A stretch of DNA of 64,000 nt from an uncultured Bacteroidales bacterium (GTDB lineage: Bacteria; Bacteroidota; Bacteroidia; Bacteroidales; F082): the NCBI GenBank assembly GCA_900318465.1, contig ONKQ01000010.1:1-64000 (forward strand). The letters are read 5' to 3'. This document shows, piece by piece, positions 16,870 to 28,384 of the stretch (position 1 is its first letter; every line of letters starts with the position of its first letter). A program made the position numbers and the translations under genes. Under the pieces are notes generated by a model, which had not been told where the DNA came from, did no database searches, and worked only from the letters and a program-made list of their open reading frames with translations.

Positions 16870-17190
16870 ATGGCCTCCACAAAAGAATACTTCGATTTCA
16901 TCCTCGAACAGCTTTCGGGCTTGGACGATATCACCGCACGTTATATGATGGGCGAATACATCATCTATTACCGAGAGAAAGTCATCGGCGGCGTTTATGA
17001 CAACCGTTTTTTGGTGAAACCGACAAAATCCGCACGGGAAAAGATGCCAGACGCGCCACTCGAATTACCTTACGATGGTGCCAAACCCATGCTTTTGGTG
17101 GACAATCTGGAGAACCGCGACTTCCTGAAAGAATTGGTTTCAGGCATGTTTGACGAACTGCCCGAACCGAAAAAACCGAGAAAGAAATGA
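16870..17190 (+). CDS. TfoX/Sxy N-terminal domain protein
   Basis: A 106-residue protein consisting only of the TfoX N-terminal domain: 'FDFILEQLSGLDDITARYMMGEYIIYYREKVIGGVYDNRFLVKPT' (described here in parts: DITARYMMGEY, YYREKVIGGVYDN, FLVKPT). The C-terminal helix-hairpin domain of full-length Sxy is absent. In gammaproteobacteria Sxy activates competence genes; single-domain versions in Bacteroidota have no settled role. It directly follows the flavodoxin gene and converges on the GH20 gene, five bases away. Confidence 0.85.
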   Translation: MASTKEYFDFILEQLSGLDDITARYMMGEYIIYYREKVIGGVYDNRFLVKPTKSAREKMPDAPLELPYDGAKPMLLVDNLENRDFLKELVSGMFDELPEPKKPRKK

Positions 17191-17195
17191 TTCGC

Positions 17196-19010
17196 CTATC
17201 GTTTCTTGAAGACATAGCCCTTCTGCTCATAGAGGGGCTTTTCTTTTGCGTTGACTATGCTATAGAAACGGTCGAAGTCAGTAGTGAAAGCTTCGTTGGA
17301 CGGCCAGTCGAGATAGGCGTTCCAAGCCCGCTCAACCACACCAAGGGCCTTGGGAAGCATTTGGTAGGTGACATCATCGAAACTGCGCAACTGCGACGAC
17401 CAAAGCTGCGCCTGAACACCGATGATGTTGCCCGTGTAATCCTTTGGTTGCAAAGCAAAAGCCTTGCGCTCGTCCACATAACCCGCCCATGAAAGGCCGA
17501 TTTCGTCGGGAGCATCGCTATAGGCCAAATCCAAATAGGTGTATGCCGCCGGTGAAAGCACAACAGGGAAACCCTCAACGCCGTTGGTGTTCCAGACATT
17601 CAGGAAATAAAGCGAGCGTTTGAGCCGTTCCTCGGTCTCAGGTTCCAAGTTGCGGGCAATGTCTTCCCATCCAGCGAGGCGGATGCCGCGCGTTTCGGCG
17701 AGGTCGAGCATGTTGTTGGTGAAGATTTCCTTCATCTCATGTCGATCACTGCCAGACCAGGCACCATTGGGCACCTCATCGCCACCGATATGGATGGCGG
17801 GCAGCGGCACACCAGCTTCTTGGTGCAGGCGGATGACCCCATCAAAGACCACACCGTAAAACTTGTAAACGCTTGACAAATAAACACTCAGCACATTGTC
17901 AGTGAAGTCCTGCGCCGACCAATAATGTGAAGTGTCGGCAGGGTCTTGCAGGCGGAAAGACGTGTCGCCCGTGCGCCGCTCGTAGGCTTGCATTGCTTTG
18001 ATGGATGCCCGCGAATGGCCGGGGGTATCGAATTCGGGAATCACCCTAATGCGGCGTTCCCATGCATAGTGAAGAATCTGCTTATATTCTTCCGCGGTGT
18101 AATAAGTCACATTCCCAATGCGCCCGTTGGCGGTGGGTTTCAATGCCGAGGTCTCTCGAAGGTTCCAATCTGGGAGGGCATGATGTGCGCCGTATTCCGT
18201 AAGTTCCGGAAAGTCCTTGATTTCCAAGCACCACGATTCATCATCGGCCAAATGGAAATGCAAGGTATTGAGTTTCCAAGAGGCCATCAAGTCGATGATT
18301 TCTATCACTTCATCCACCGTTCGGAAGTCGCGAACCACATCGAGCATAAAACCACGATAAGGCATGTCGGGCCAATCCTCAATGGTCATGGGTTTCAAGG
18401 GCCGTGGCAGCTTGTCAAGCGTGACTTGAGCGTAGAAAGTACCGTCTTCGTCATCGGCCTCCACTTTGGGGTCCCCGTCCTCCCCTATCGTGATGCGATA
18501 CCATCCAGCAGGATGTGTTTCGGCAGTTTTCACCGACTCCAATCCATAATGCACCCGCTTGATTTGCGGAATGATGTCGACAGGTTGAACCTCATAGTGG
18601 CAAATGAATCCGTCCAAAGAATCCGCAATTTCAGGCTGTTCCAAGAAATGGTAAACCGCCTTCATTGGCACGTCAGGCTTTCCTTTTTGCTGCAAGATAA
18701 AACCCTCAGGTTCCCAAGAATGTCGCGGCAGCGGCCGACCATAATACTTCAAAGTAACAGTCCCGCTCGTTGGAATGTCGATGTACCACGAGGTGCCTTG
18801 ATAATGGTTCATTTTTGGCCCTTCCACGGAGGTCTTGCCATCGAAAAGCTCCTGAAACCACACACGCGAGCCTTTGGGCACGTCTTTTAAAACCAAGGTG
18901 TGCAGTGCGTGGCCGTCAAACTCTGCCGAGCCTTCAGTCCATTCGGCTGTTGGAACACGAGTGCAGGCGGCTATCAAGAATAGGAGTGTTATGAATGTTA
19001 TTTTGCGCAT
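17196..19010 (-). CDS. Family 20 glycoside hydrolase, beta-N-acetylhexosaminidase lipoprotein
   Basis: The enzyme removes terminal beta-linked GlcNAc or GalNAc from glycans. Lipobox 'LIAAC' puts the lipidated Cys at position 16, so it should be anchored to the outer membrane. An N-terminal alpha/beta domain precedes the barrel. The barrel has 'YRGFMLDVVRDF', 'NTLHFHLADDESW', 'PEFDTPGHS' and 'IHIGGDEV', where Asp411-Glu412 are the expected substrate-assisted catalytic pair. The length (604) is normal. A minus-strand -7 box TATTTTTG lies at 19030-19037. It faces away from the AlbA_2 gene at 19141. Confidence 0.92.
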   Translation of the reverse strand: MRKITFITLLFLIAACTRVPTAEWTEGSAEFDGHALHTLVLKDVPKGSRVWFQELFDGKTSVEGPKMNHYQGTSWYIDIPTSGTVTLKYYGRPLPRHSWEPEGFILQQKGKPDVPMKAVYHFLEQPEIADSLDGFICHYEVQPVDIIPQIKRVHYGLESVKTAETHPAGWYRITIGEDGDPKVEADDEDGTFYAQVTLDKLPRPLKPMTIEDWPDMPYRGFMLDVVRDFRTVDEVIEIIDLMASWKLNTLHFHLADDESWCLEIKDFPELTEYGAHHALPDWNLRETSALKPTANGRIGNVTYYTAEEYKQILHYAWERRIRVIPEFDTPGHSRASIKAMQAYERRTGDTSFRLQDPADTSHYWSAQDFTDNVLSVYLSSVYKFYGVVFDGVIRLHQEAGVPLPAIHIGGDEVPNGAWSGSDRHEMKEIFTNNMLDLAETRGIRLAGWEDIARNLEPETEERLKRSLYFLNVWNTNGVEGFPVVLSPAAYTYLDLAYSDAPDEIGLSWAGYVDERKAFALQPKDYTGNIIGVQAQLWSSQLRSFDDVTYQMLPKALGVVERAWNAYLDWPSNEAFTTDFDRFYSIVNAKEKPLYEQKGYVFKKR

Positions 19011-19029
19011 ATAGAGTTGTTTTCTTTTG

Positions 19030-19037
19030 CAAAAATA
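19030..19037 (-). promoter_or_regulatory. GH20 -7 box
   Basis: TATTTTTG on the minus strand, 19 bases before the GH20 ATG. No clear -33 element was found at the best spacing. Confidence 0.4.
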
Positions 19038-19094
19038 GTAATTCTTTTGTCAACGGGATTTCTTTTCTTGGTTTTGTTGTTGACGGATTTTTGC

Positions 19095-19140
19095 TATTTT
19101 TGCAAAAAATTCCAGTTTGGTTAATCCAATGACTTAACAA
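19095..19140 (+). promoter_or_regulatory. Promoter and start-proximal ACTTAAC motif of the second AlbA_2 gene
   Basis: A TATTTTTG -7 box (19095-19102) is followed by TTGGTTAA (19117-19124) and ACTTAACA (19132-19139), which form an imperfect inverted repeat directly before the ATG. The ACTTAAC core is the motif repeated at the promoter of the other AlbA_2 gene (6455-6584). Confidence 0.45.
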
Positions 19141-21105
19141 ATGAGAACAGCTCAAGAGCTTTTCGAGGAGTTGAATTCCTATGACGAGAGCGTCAGAATC
19201 GAGGCTAAAAAGGCTTCCGAAGTCGGGCGAAGCATTATGGAAACCATTTGTGCGTTTTCTAATGAGCCTGATTTGGGTGGGGGATATGTTTTGTTGGGTG
19301 CTGTCAGGAAAGGCTTTGACGAAAACGGTTTACCGCATTACGAGCCTGAAAATATTACAAACCCCGACAAGATTCAAACCGACATCGCCAATCAATGTGC
19401 ATCGGTTTTCAATGTGCGTATTCGTCCTCAAATAGAGACAGATGTTGTCGATGGCAAAACGGTTGTCGTGGTAAAAGTGGACGAGGCTCCCGCTTCGCAA
19501 AAACCCATTTATTTTGAGAAAAGAGGCCTGCCACAAGGTGCTTTTCGTAGGATAGGGCCTACCGATCAGAATTGTACCGAAGAGGACTTGCCTATTTTTT
19601 ATTCATCGGCAGACGACTACGAAACTGCAATAGTAAAAGGTTCGAGCCTTGATGACATTGACGAAAATGCGGTTTCCTATTACCGCAGGTTGCGCAAACA
19701 AGTGAATCCATTGGCCGAGGAACTGTCATACGACGACACGGATTTGCTTTTGGCTTTGAAGGCTTGCGAGAAAAATCGTTCGGGCGATGTCGTACTCACC
19801 AATGCAGGATTGATTGTTTTCGGCAAATCCATGTCGTTGCGCCGATTGATGCCAGCGCTTCGCGTGGACTATATTCGTGTGTCTGGCAATCGTTGGGTTG
19901 AAAGTTCCGACAAACGTTTTGAATACACCATTGATATGCGAGGAGCCTTTATCCTGTTGGCAAACAGGGCAGTGAATGCCATCACCGACGACCTTCCCAA
20001 AGGTTTTGAACTCAAAGATGGAGAATTGCAGGCATCCACACCCATTGACATTCCCAATGACACTTTGCGTGAGGCTATTGTAAATGCGCTCATGCACCGT
20101 TCGTTCCGTGTGAACCGTCCGATACAGATTATACGCTATTCCAACCGTTTGGAAATCAGCAACCCCGGTTTTTCATTGAAATCGCCTGAACATTTGGGCG
20201 AACCCGGTTCGGAGTTGAGGAATCCATACATTAGCGCGATTTTCCACGACACCAATTTGGCCGAAACCAAAGGCTCGGGCATTCGGTCTATGCGAGAACA
20301 GATGAAAATGGCACATTTGATGCCGCCTACTTTTGAATCCAACCGCGAAACCAATTCGTTCACTATTCGTTTGTTGCTTCACCATCTACTTGGCGAAGAT
20401 GACATCAAGTGGCTTGCGTCATTTGCTCATTTTGACTTGAGCAATGAACAAAGGCTGTCACTCATTTTCGTCCGCGAATTGGGCGCTATTGACAACATTA
20501 CTTATCGTCAGTTGAACAGTGATATTACCTCCAGAAAAGCAACTTTCGACCTTCATCGTATGTGTCAAGAAGGTTTATTTGAATTGAGAGGACAGAGGAG
20601 AAATGCCTATTATATCGCTGGACAGGAATTTGTGCGGCTTAATAGTAGAGGTGATGACCTTAATAGTAGAGCCAACGGCCTTAATGGTAGAGCCGATGAA
20701 AAAATGTATGGAGGTGACGGTGAAATGTATAGAGCTGACGGAGAAATGTGTAGAGCTGACGGAGAAATGTGTAGAGCTGACGGAGAAATGTGTAGAGCTG
20801 ACGGAGAAATGTGTAGAGCTAATGGAGAAATGTGTAGAGCTGACATTTTACCATTGGTATTACAAGAAAGAATCAAAAAAATTGGGAAAAGAGCCGCGTC
20901 TTCTGAAATTAGAAGTTTGATTATAGAATTGTGCACCTTCGCTCCTTTTGGAATAGCCGGATTAGCCCAATTATTAAACAGAGATATGAAAGCATTAAGA
21001 TACCATTACATAAATCCACTTCTAAAACAGGGCAAACTCTTCTACACCATCCCTGAAATGCTCAACCATCCCAACCAAAAATACACCACGAAGAAAAAAC
21101 AGTAA
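19141..21105 (+). CDS. Schlafen AlbA_2 / HATPase_c_4 protein with heptapeptide repeats
   Basis: The product has 654 residues. The AlbA_2 domain is at about 10-150 ('RIEAKKASEVGRSIMETICAFSN', shown by its core 'ETICAFSNEP' and 'GGGYVLLGAV'). The ATPase-like region is at about 310-400 ('DTLREAIVNALMHRSF', 'NRLEISNPGF', 'ETKGSGIRSMR'). A winged-helix-like stretch lies at 430-495. Residues about 500-569 are ten tandem 7-residue units, the central ones Gly-Glu-Met-Cys-Arg-Ala-Asp. The C-terminal 85 residues look like another helical DNA-binding domain ('LAQLLNRDMKALRYHYINPLL'). It is a relative of the protein at 4938-6452 and is probably a regulator. The repeat places four identical Cys-containing units in a row. 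Confidence 0.85.
   Translation: MRTAQELFEELNSYDESVRIEAKKASEVGRSIMETICAFSNEPDLGGGYVLLGAVRKGFDENGLPHYEPENITNPDKIQTDIANQCASVFNVRIRPQIETDVVDGKTVVVVKVDEAPASQKPIYFEKRGLPQGAFRRIGPTDQNCTEEDLPIFYSSADDYETAIVKGSSLDDIDENAVSYYRRLRKQVNPLAEELSYDDTDLLLALKACEKNRSGDVVLTNAGLIVFGKSMSLRRLMPALRVDYIRVSGNRWVESSDKRFEYTIDMRGAFILLANRAVNAITDDLPKGFELKDGELQASTPIDIPNDTLREAIVNALMHRSFRVNRPIQIIRYSNRLEISNPGFSLKSPEHLGEPGSELRNPYISAIFHDTNLAETKGSGIRSMREQMKMAHLMPPTFESNRETNSFTIRLLLHHLLGEDDIKWLASFAHFDLSNEQRLSLIFVRELGAIDNITYRQLNSDITSRKATFDLHRMCQEGLFELRGQRRNAYYIAGQEFVRLNSRGDDLNSRANGLNGRADEKMYGGDGEMYRADGEMCRADGEMCRADGEMCRADGEMCRANGEMCRADILPLVLQERIKKIGKRAASSEIRSLIIELCTFAPFGIAGLAQLLNRDMKALRYHYINPLLKQGKLFYTIPEMLNHPNQKYTTKKKQ
20638..20847 (+). 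repeat. Ten in-frame 21-bp tandem repeats inside the AlbA_2 gene
   Basis: The units are 21 bases. The first three read Leu-Asn-(Ser/Gly)-Arg-(Gly/Ala)-(Asp/Asn)-x. The later ones read Met-(Tyr/Cys)-Arg-Ala-(Asp/Asn)-Gly-Glu. Four consecutive units at about 20751-20834 are identical at DNA level, so they arose recently by slippage or unequal exchange. Copy-number changes keep the frame. Confidence 0.9.
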
Positions 21106-21131
21106 TCAAATCATTAGTAATAAATGGTTAG

Positions 21132-23465
<2,334 letters not shown>

Positions 23466-23485
23466 AGACCCAAGTCTCGCGTCCT

Positions 23486-25519
23486 TCAAAACACTATCAC
23501 AGCTCCACCGCCTTTGGCCAGATGGAGCTTTATTTTGTTGCCCATTACTTGAATCTGTTCGGCCACATAATCCTTGGCCACTCGGTTGGCATTGACCCCG
23601 TCACGGAAGATATGCCCCGACTTGGCGCCGAAGTTGGGCAGCACTGAAAGGTCGAGATAAATGTCGCGCTCCTCCCAATTGGTTATTGCGCCCACATACC
23701 AACGGAAGTCTTTGCGGCGGGCAATAACCAAATACTCGCCGACCTTGCCGTCCAAAACAACCGTTTCGTCCCAAGTGGTAGGCACATTGGCGATGAATTG
23801 CGTACACTCGTCCTCATTGAGGTAGTTGCTCGGGCTGTCGCAGAGCATGTTAAAAGGCGACTCAAAAATCACGTATTCAGCCAATTGGCGGCATCGTGTG
23901 CCTTGGCTCATCGGCTCAGTGTAGATGGCGGCAAAATTGTTCTTTTGGGCGTTTTTCATTGCGCCTTGGGTGTAGTCCATCGGGCCGGCCACCATGCGGA
24001 TGAAGGGGATTGTCACTTCGTTGGTGACAAGGTCGCTTTGGTTGTCCCACTTGGCTTGTTCAAGGCCGTACACACCTTCGTGGTTCAGCACGTTGGGATA
24101 AGTGCGATGCAATCCCGTGGGCTTGTAGGCACCGTGGAAGTCAATGAAAAGGTGATATTTAGCTGCTGTTTCAGCCATGCGGTAATAGAAATCGACAATC
24201 ATCTGGTCATCGCCGTCCATGAAATCGACCTTGAAGCCTTTCACGCCCAAGTCGGAATAGTGTTGGCAAACATGTTCCATGTCCTTGTCGATGGCGGCAT
24301 AGCCCACCCAAAGCACAATGCCTACATTGCGCTCTTCGCCATAGTCCACCAACTCCTTGATGTCGATTTCAGGCACCACTTGGAAGAGGTCGGCCTGCTT
24401 GTTGACGGCCCAACCTTCGTCGAGGATGACATACTCAATGCCATATTGCGAAGCAAAGTCGATATAATATTTATAGGTGTCGTTGTTGATGCCCGCAGGG
24501 AAATCAACGCCATAGATGTTCCAGGCATTCCACCAATCCCAGGCCACCTTGCCAGGCTGGATCCAAGAAACATCCTCCACACGGCTCGGCGCGGCCAAAA
24601 GATAAACCAAATCGCTGTCGGCCAGTTCCTTGTCGCTTTCGGAGATGACAATGCAACGCCATGGGAAACTGCGTTTTCCTTCCACTTTGGCGATATAGTT
24701 CTCGCGTTCTTTTACAATCCATTGCAGGTTGTTGTGGCCGCCTTGTTCGCGGGTCTTGGGATAAGGTGCATGGACAGCGGAGAGTCCGTTTTTGCCGTTT
24801 TCGTTGCGGAGATACAGCCCAGGAAAGTCCTCCAAGTCGGCCTCGGTGATGACAGCTTTCTTGCCATCCTTGAGTTCGACCAACAAAGGCAGGAAGGCCA
24901 GTTTTTGGGTGTCCATCTGGCTCAGTGCCGTGTGCGTGTAGGTGTTCTCAAAAGAATTATAGAACTGCTGGTTAATAAGGTCGCCTTCTTGTCCGGCGCG
25001 TCTGAGGACATACGGTACAAGTGCTTGATAATCATCATCGAAATTGAATTGGGCAGTTTCGCGCCTCACTTCGAAAGGTTTTTTGAAATCGGTCTGAAAA
25101 CGATAGGCAACACCTTCGTTATAGGCGCGGAAAATCACCTTATAATTCCCTTTAAAACTGAGTACCAACTCGTTATATTGGTCACGAATCTCGGCTCTCT
25201 TGTAAAATGGTGCCTTGACGGTTTGATCCATGGATTTGGTCTTGGCAGAAGTGATGGATGGCTTGGAGGAAATGCCAAGCGTTCTGCCGTTATCGATATG
25301 CATGGCTATTTCCGACTTGTCCAAGACAACGGTTTCCTCGTGTTTTACGGAATAGTTTAACCAGTACTCAGATTGTTCGGAATTCATCTCAATTACCTCA
25401 TCTTCTGAGACGGTCACGGTGATTTTCCCGTCAGGTGATTGCAAGGTGTATTGCTTTTGGGCAAAGGCGCTCACGGCAAGCAAGAGGAGCGCGGAAAGAA
25501 AGAATGTTGATTTATTCAT
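23486..25519 (-). CDS. Family 97 glycoside hydrolase, retaining (alpha-galactosidase-like) branch
   Basis: A secreted 677-residue protein with signal peptide 'MNKSTFFLSALLLLAVSAFA'. Asp432 in 'KVDFMDGDDQ' and Glu487, 55 residues later, match the nucleophile and acid/base of the retaining GH97 enzyme BT1871, an alpha-galactosidase. The SusB-type Glu residues are not conserved. Family features 'RVEDVSWIQPGKVAWDWWN' and 'GPMDYTQG' are present. It lies 12 bases behind trkH on the same strand and is probably on that transcript, an unusual partnership. The sugar specificity is inferred from the branch only. Confidence 0.9.
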   Translation of the reverse strand: MNKSTFFLSALLLLAVSAFAQKQYTLQSPDGKITVTVSEDEVIEMNSEQSEYWLNYSVKHEETVVLDKSEIAMHIDNGRTLGISSKPSITSAKTKSMDQTVKAPFYKRAEIRDQYNELVLSFKGNYKVIFRAYNEGVAYRFQTDFKKPFEVRRETAQFNFDDDYQALVPYVLRRAGQEGDLINQQFYNSFENTYTHTALSQMDTQKLAFLPLLVELKDGKKAVITEADLEDFPGLYLRNENGKNGLSAVHAPYPKTREQGGHNNLQWIVKERENYIAKVEGKRSFPWRCIVISESDKELADSDLVYLLAAPSRVEDVSWIQPGKVAWDWWNAWNIYGVDFPAGINNDTYKYYIDFASQYGIEYVILDEGWAVNKQADLFQVVPEIDIKELVDYGEERNVGIVLWVGYAAIDKDMEHVCQHYSDLGVKGFKVDFMDGDDQMIVDFYYRMAETAAKYHLFIDFHGAYKPTGLHRTYPNVLNHEGVYGLEQAKWDNQSDLVTNEVTIPFIRMVAGPMDYTQGAMKNAQKNNFAAIYTEPMSQGTRCRQLAEYVIFESPFNMLCDSPSNYLNEDECTQFIANVPTTWDETVVLDGKVGEYLVIARRKDFRWYVGAITNWEERDIYLDLSVLPNFGAKSGHIFRDGVNANRVAKDYVAEQIQVMGNKIKLHLAKGGGAVIVF

Positions 25520-25531
25520 GATATTTGTAGA

Positions 25532-26995
25532 TTAATTTTTCCAAAACCCTCGAGAAAACAGTGTAATCAGCGTGAAGAGTTCCACCCTGCCGAGCAGCAT
25601 CAGCAGCATGAGAATCCATTTGTCGAACAGGGGAAAACCGACATACGAACCGCCTGGCCCAACATTGCCAATGCCCGTGCCGACGTTGCCCAAAGAGGCC
25701 ACCGACGCACCCAAGGCGGTGTTGAAGTCGGAGCCCGTGAAGAGCAACAAGATGCCGCCCACGAGAAAAAACAGGAAATAGATGATGATAAAAGTCGTGT
25801 TCTTGAAAACTCCGCTGGTGGAGATGGCTTTCCCGTTGACTTTCACGGGCAGCATGGCGTTGGGATGGATGATGCGCTTCAGCTCAAGCACCGAGTTCTT
25901 GACGAAAATCAGGTGACGGAACATCTTCACGCCGCCCGAGGTGGAACCCGAACAGGCACCGATGAACATGAGCAAAAACAGCACGACCCACAAGAACGAA
26001 GGCCAAGCCATGTAATCGCTGACGAAGAAGCCAGTGGTGGTCATGGTGGAGATGACGCTGAAAAAGGCCTCGCGGAACGAGGTGCCAAGGCTGTGATGGG
26101 CAACAAAAACCAAAACCAAGGCGATGGCCACGCTCGCCACCAGCACATAGTGAAGGAAATTGCGAAACTCCTGATTCCTAAAGATGGTGAACGATCTCCA
26201 ACTCAACGAGAGCAACAGCAACGAGAAATTGCAGCCCGACAGCACCATAAAGACGCTCACCACGACTTGCGAATAGTTGGAAAACGCACCCAGACTCTCA
26301 GTCCGGGTGGAGAATCCTCCCGAGCTGATGGTGCTCATCGAGTGGCAGAGGGCATCGTAAAAATCCATGTCGCCAAGATAGAGCAACAGGGTTTCCAACA
26401 GCGTGAAAAACAGATAGATGCCCCAAATCCGCCAAACGGTGTGCATGATACGGGGATGCAGTTTGTCGTAAGTGATGCCGTTCATCTCAGAGATGAAAAG
26501 CTGCATTCCGCTCATGCTCAAATAAGGCAGAATGGCAATACTGAAAACGATAATGGCCAAGCCGCCAATCCATTGCGTCATGCTGCGCCATAACAGGATG
26601 TCTTTCGGCACGGTTTCGATACGCGTGAGGATGGTGGCACCGGTGGTAGTGAAGCCTGACAAAGCCTCAAAAAAACCATCGGTGAAGTTGGGCACGCTCT
26701 TGCTCAACAAATAAGGCATGGCGCCGAAGAGCGAGAGCACGAGCCACGAAATGCAAACGACAAAAACGCCGTCGCGCGAAGTGGTTTTTTCGTTTTTGTG
26801 TTGTCGCGTAGCGATAATAAGGATGACTCCAGTGAGCAAAGTAATCAGTGCCGAGAAGGGCATACTGAAAACGTACAACCCGTGATGCAGGTAGGTCACG
26901 GGAAGCACCGTCAGCATGAAGAAGCTTTCCATGAGCAGCAGGAAGCCTTCAATCCGCAGCACCAAAGGGATGTTTATTTTGCTCTTGAATTTCAT
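25532..26995 (-). CDS. trkH: Trk potassium uptake membrane subunit
   Basis: The ion-conducting part of a Trk/Ktr-type K+ uptake system in the inner membrane. The 487-residue product has about ten to twelve hydrophobic segments and the four pore-loop repeats with selectivity-filter-like glycines: 'SGFTTTGAT', 'TISSGGFSTR', 'MTTTGFF' and 'SLGNVGTGIGNVGPGG'. It follows trkA with a three-base gap, so both are made together. Confidence 0.94.
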   Translation of the reverse strand: MKFKSKINIPLVLRIEGFLLLMESFFMLTVLPVTYLHHGLYVFSMPFSALITLLTGVILIIATRQHKNEKTTSRDGVFVVCISWLVLSLFGAMPYLLSKSVPNFTDGFFEALSGFTTTGATILTRIETVPKDILLWRSMTQWIGGLAIIVFSIAILPYLSMSGMQLFISEMNGITYDKLHPRIMHTVWRIWGIYLFFTLLETLLLYLGDMDFYDALCHSMSTISSGGFSTRTESLGAFSNYSQVVVSVFMVLSGCNFSLLLLSLSWRSFTIFRNQEFRNFLHYVLVASVAIALVLVFVAHHSLGTSFREAFFSVISTMTTTGFFVSDYMAWPSFLWVVLFLLMFIGACSGSTSGGVKMFRHLIFVKNSVLELKRIIHPNAMLPVKVNGKAISTSGVFKNTTFIIIYFLFFLVGGILLLFTGSDFNTALGASVASLGNVGTGIGNVGPGGSYVGFPLFDKWILMLLMLLGRVELFTLITLFSRGFWKN

Positions 26996-26998
26996 GGC

Positions 26999-28339
26999 TT
27001 AATGGAACAACCTTTCCACGGCAGGGATGGCGTTGGGCAAAGCCAAAACCACCACCTGGTCGTCGGTCTCGATTTGGAAGTCTTCGGTGGCGATGTAGCT
27101 CTCGCCGTCGCGGGTGATGCCGCAGATGATGGCATCGGAGGGCATGGCCAACTGGCCGATGGCCTTGCGCGTCACCGCCGAGCCAGCCCTGACCTCAAAC
27201 TCCACAATGTCGGCATCAATGCCGCTCAAGCTCTTCAGGGTTGAGACTTTCGCGCCAAGGGTGTATTTCACCATGTAGCTGGCCGCAATGAGTTTCTTGT
27301 TGATGATGGAGTCGATGCCAATGTTCTGCGAGATGTCGATGTAGTCGATGTTCTCGACAAGGGCGATAGTCTTTTTCACGCCAAACGACTTGGCTTGCAG
27401 GCAAGTGAGGATGTTGGTCTCGGTGTTGTCGGTCACAGCAATGAAAGCGTCCATATCCTTGATGCCTTCGTCTTCCAAAAGGTCGAGGTTGCGGGCATCG
27501 GCATTCACAACCAAGGCTTCCGAGAGATAGTTAGTCAAGTCCATGCAACGTTCCTTGTCCATCTCCAAAACCTTGATGTTCAGCTCGTTTTCCAAGCGTT
27601 TCGCCGTAATGCGACCCACACGACCACCACCTACAATCATCACGTTGTGGACGTTGATTTGCTTTTTGCCGCTCAATCGGATGATGTCCTTAATGGCATG
27701 GGGCTTGGTGACCACATACACCATGTCACCCACTTGAAACATTTCCTCACCTTGCGGGACAAAGGTGCTTTGGCGGCGATGGATGGCGGCCACACGAAAT
27801 TCGATGTGTTCGTATTGGTCCATGACCTCGTTGACGGTCTTGCCGAGAATTTCGGCTTCCGACTCAAGCTTGACCATGAAAAGCTGCAAGTTGCCGCCTG
27901 CAAAGTCGTAGGTTTCCGATGAGGCGTTTTTCTTCAGCAACGAGATAATCTCTTGTGCTGCAATGTCTTCTGGCGAAAGCAACCCGTCAATACCGAGGTC
28001 TTGATACATGCGCCACACATCGGGACTCAAGTTCTCCATCGTATTGACACGGGCAATGACTTTCTTTGCGCCCAATTTCTTGGCGATGATGCCCGTCAAT
28101 AGGTTGATATGTTCGTCGTGCAGCACGGCGATGACAAGGTCGGCGCGTTTCACATTGGCGCGTTGCAGCACCGCAGTCGAGGTGGAGTCGCCCGTGATGG
28201 TCATCAGGTCGCTATGCGATTCCATCATTTTCAGCAGTTCCTCGTGCGGGTCGACGATGGTGATGTTATGGTTGCTGCGCACCAATGCCTCCGCCAGATG
28301 CATACCTACTTCTCCGTCTCCAGCTATTACTATGTTCAT
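26999..28339 (-). CDS. trkA: Trk potassium uptake NAD-binding regulator
   Basis: The cytoplasmic gating partner of TrkH. It has two RCK halves. The first begins 'MNIVIAGDGEVGMHLAEAL' and the second has 'NVMIVGGGRVGRITAKRLE'; both are nucleotide-binding Rossmann motifs, each followed by a TrkA-C region. The length of 446 is typical of the duplicated form. It has its own minus-strand -7 box TACTTTTG (28361-28368), although the outer-membrane gene upstream ends only 45 bases away. Confidence 0.95.
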   Translation of the reverse strand: MNIVIAGDGEVGMHLAEALVRSNHNITIVDPHEELLKMMESHSDLMTITGDSTSTAVLQRANVKRADLVIAVLHDEHINLLTGIIAKKLGAKKVIARVNTMENLSPDVWRMYQDLGIDGLLSPEDIAAQEIISLLKKNASSETYDFAGGNLQLFMVKLESEAEILGKTVNEVMDQYEHIEFRVAAIHRRQSTFVPQGEEMFQVGDMVYVVTKPHAIKDIIRLSGKKQINVHNVMIVGGGRVGRITAKRLENELNIKVLEMDKERCMDLTNYLSEALVVNADARNLDLLEDEGIKDMDAFIAVTDNTETNILTCLQAKSFGVKKTIALVENIDYIDISQNIGIDSIINKKLIAASYMVKYTLGAKVSTLKSLSGIDADIVEFEVRAGSAVTRKAIGQLAMPSDAIICGITRDGESYIATEDFQIETDDQVVVLALPNAIPAVERLFH

Positions 28340-28360
28340 TTCAATTCAGTTTATAAACCG

Positions 28361-28368
28361 CAAAAGTA
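28361..28368 (-). promoter_or_regulatory. trkA -7 box
   Basis: TACTTTTG on the minus strand, 22 bases before the trkA ATG, matches the Bacteroidota -7 consensus. Confidence 0.5.
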
Positions 28369-28384
28369 TGCTTTTTTTTATTCA

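Noticed and set aside
16870-17190. Competence regulator Sxy/TfoX
   Set aside because: Only the N-terminal domain is present and there are no competence genes nearby, so the competence role is not claimed.
20638-20847. CRISPR-like array
   Set aside because: The 21-bp units are directly adjacent without spacers and lie inside a coding frame; they are protein repeats.
23798-25360. A 520-codon plus-strand frame opposite the second GH97 gene
   Set aside because: The minus strand has the complete GH97 catalytic set; the plus frame shows no family features.
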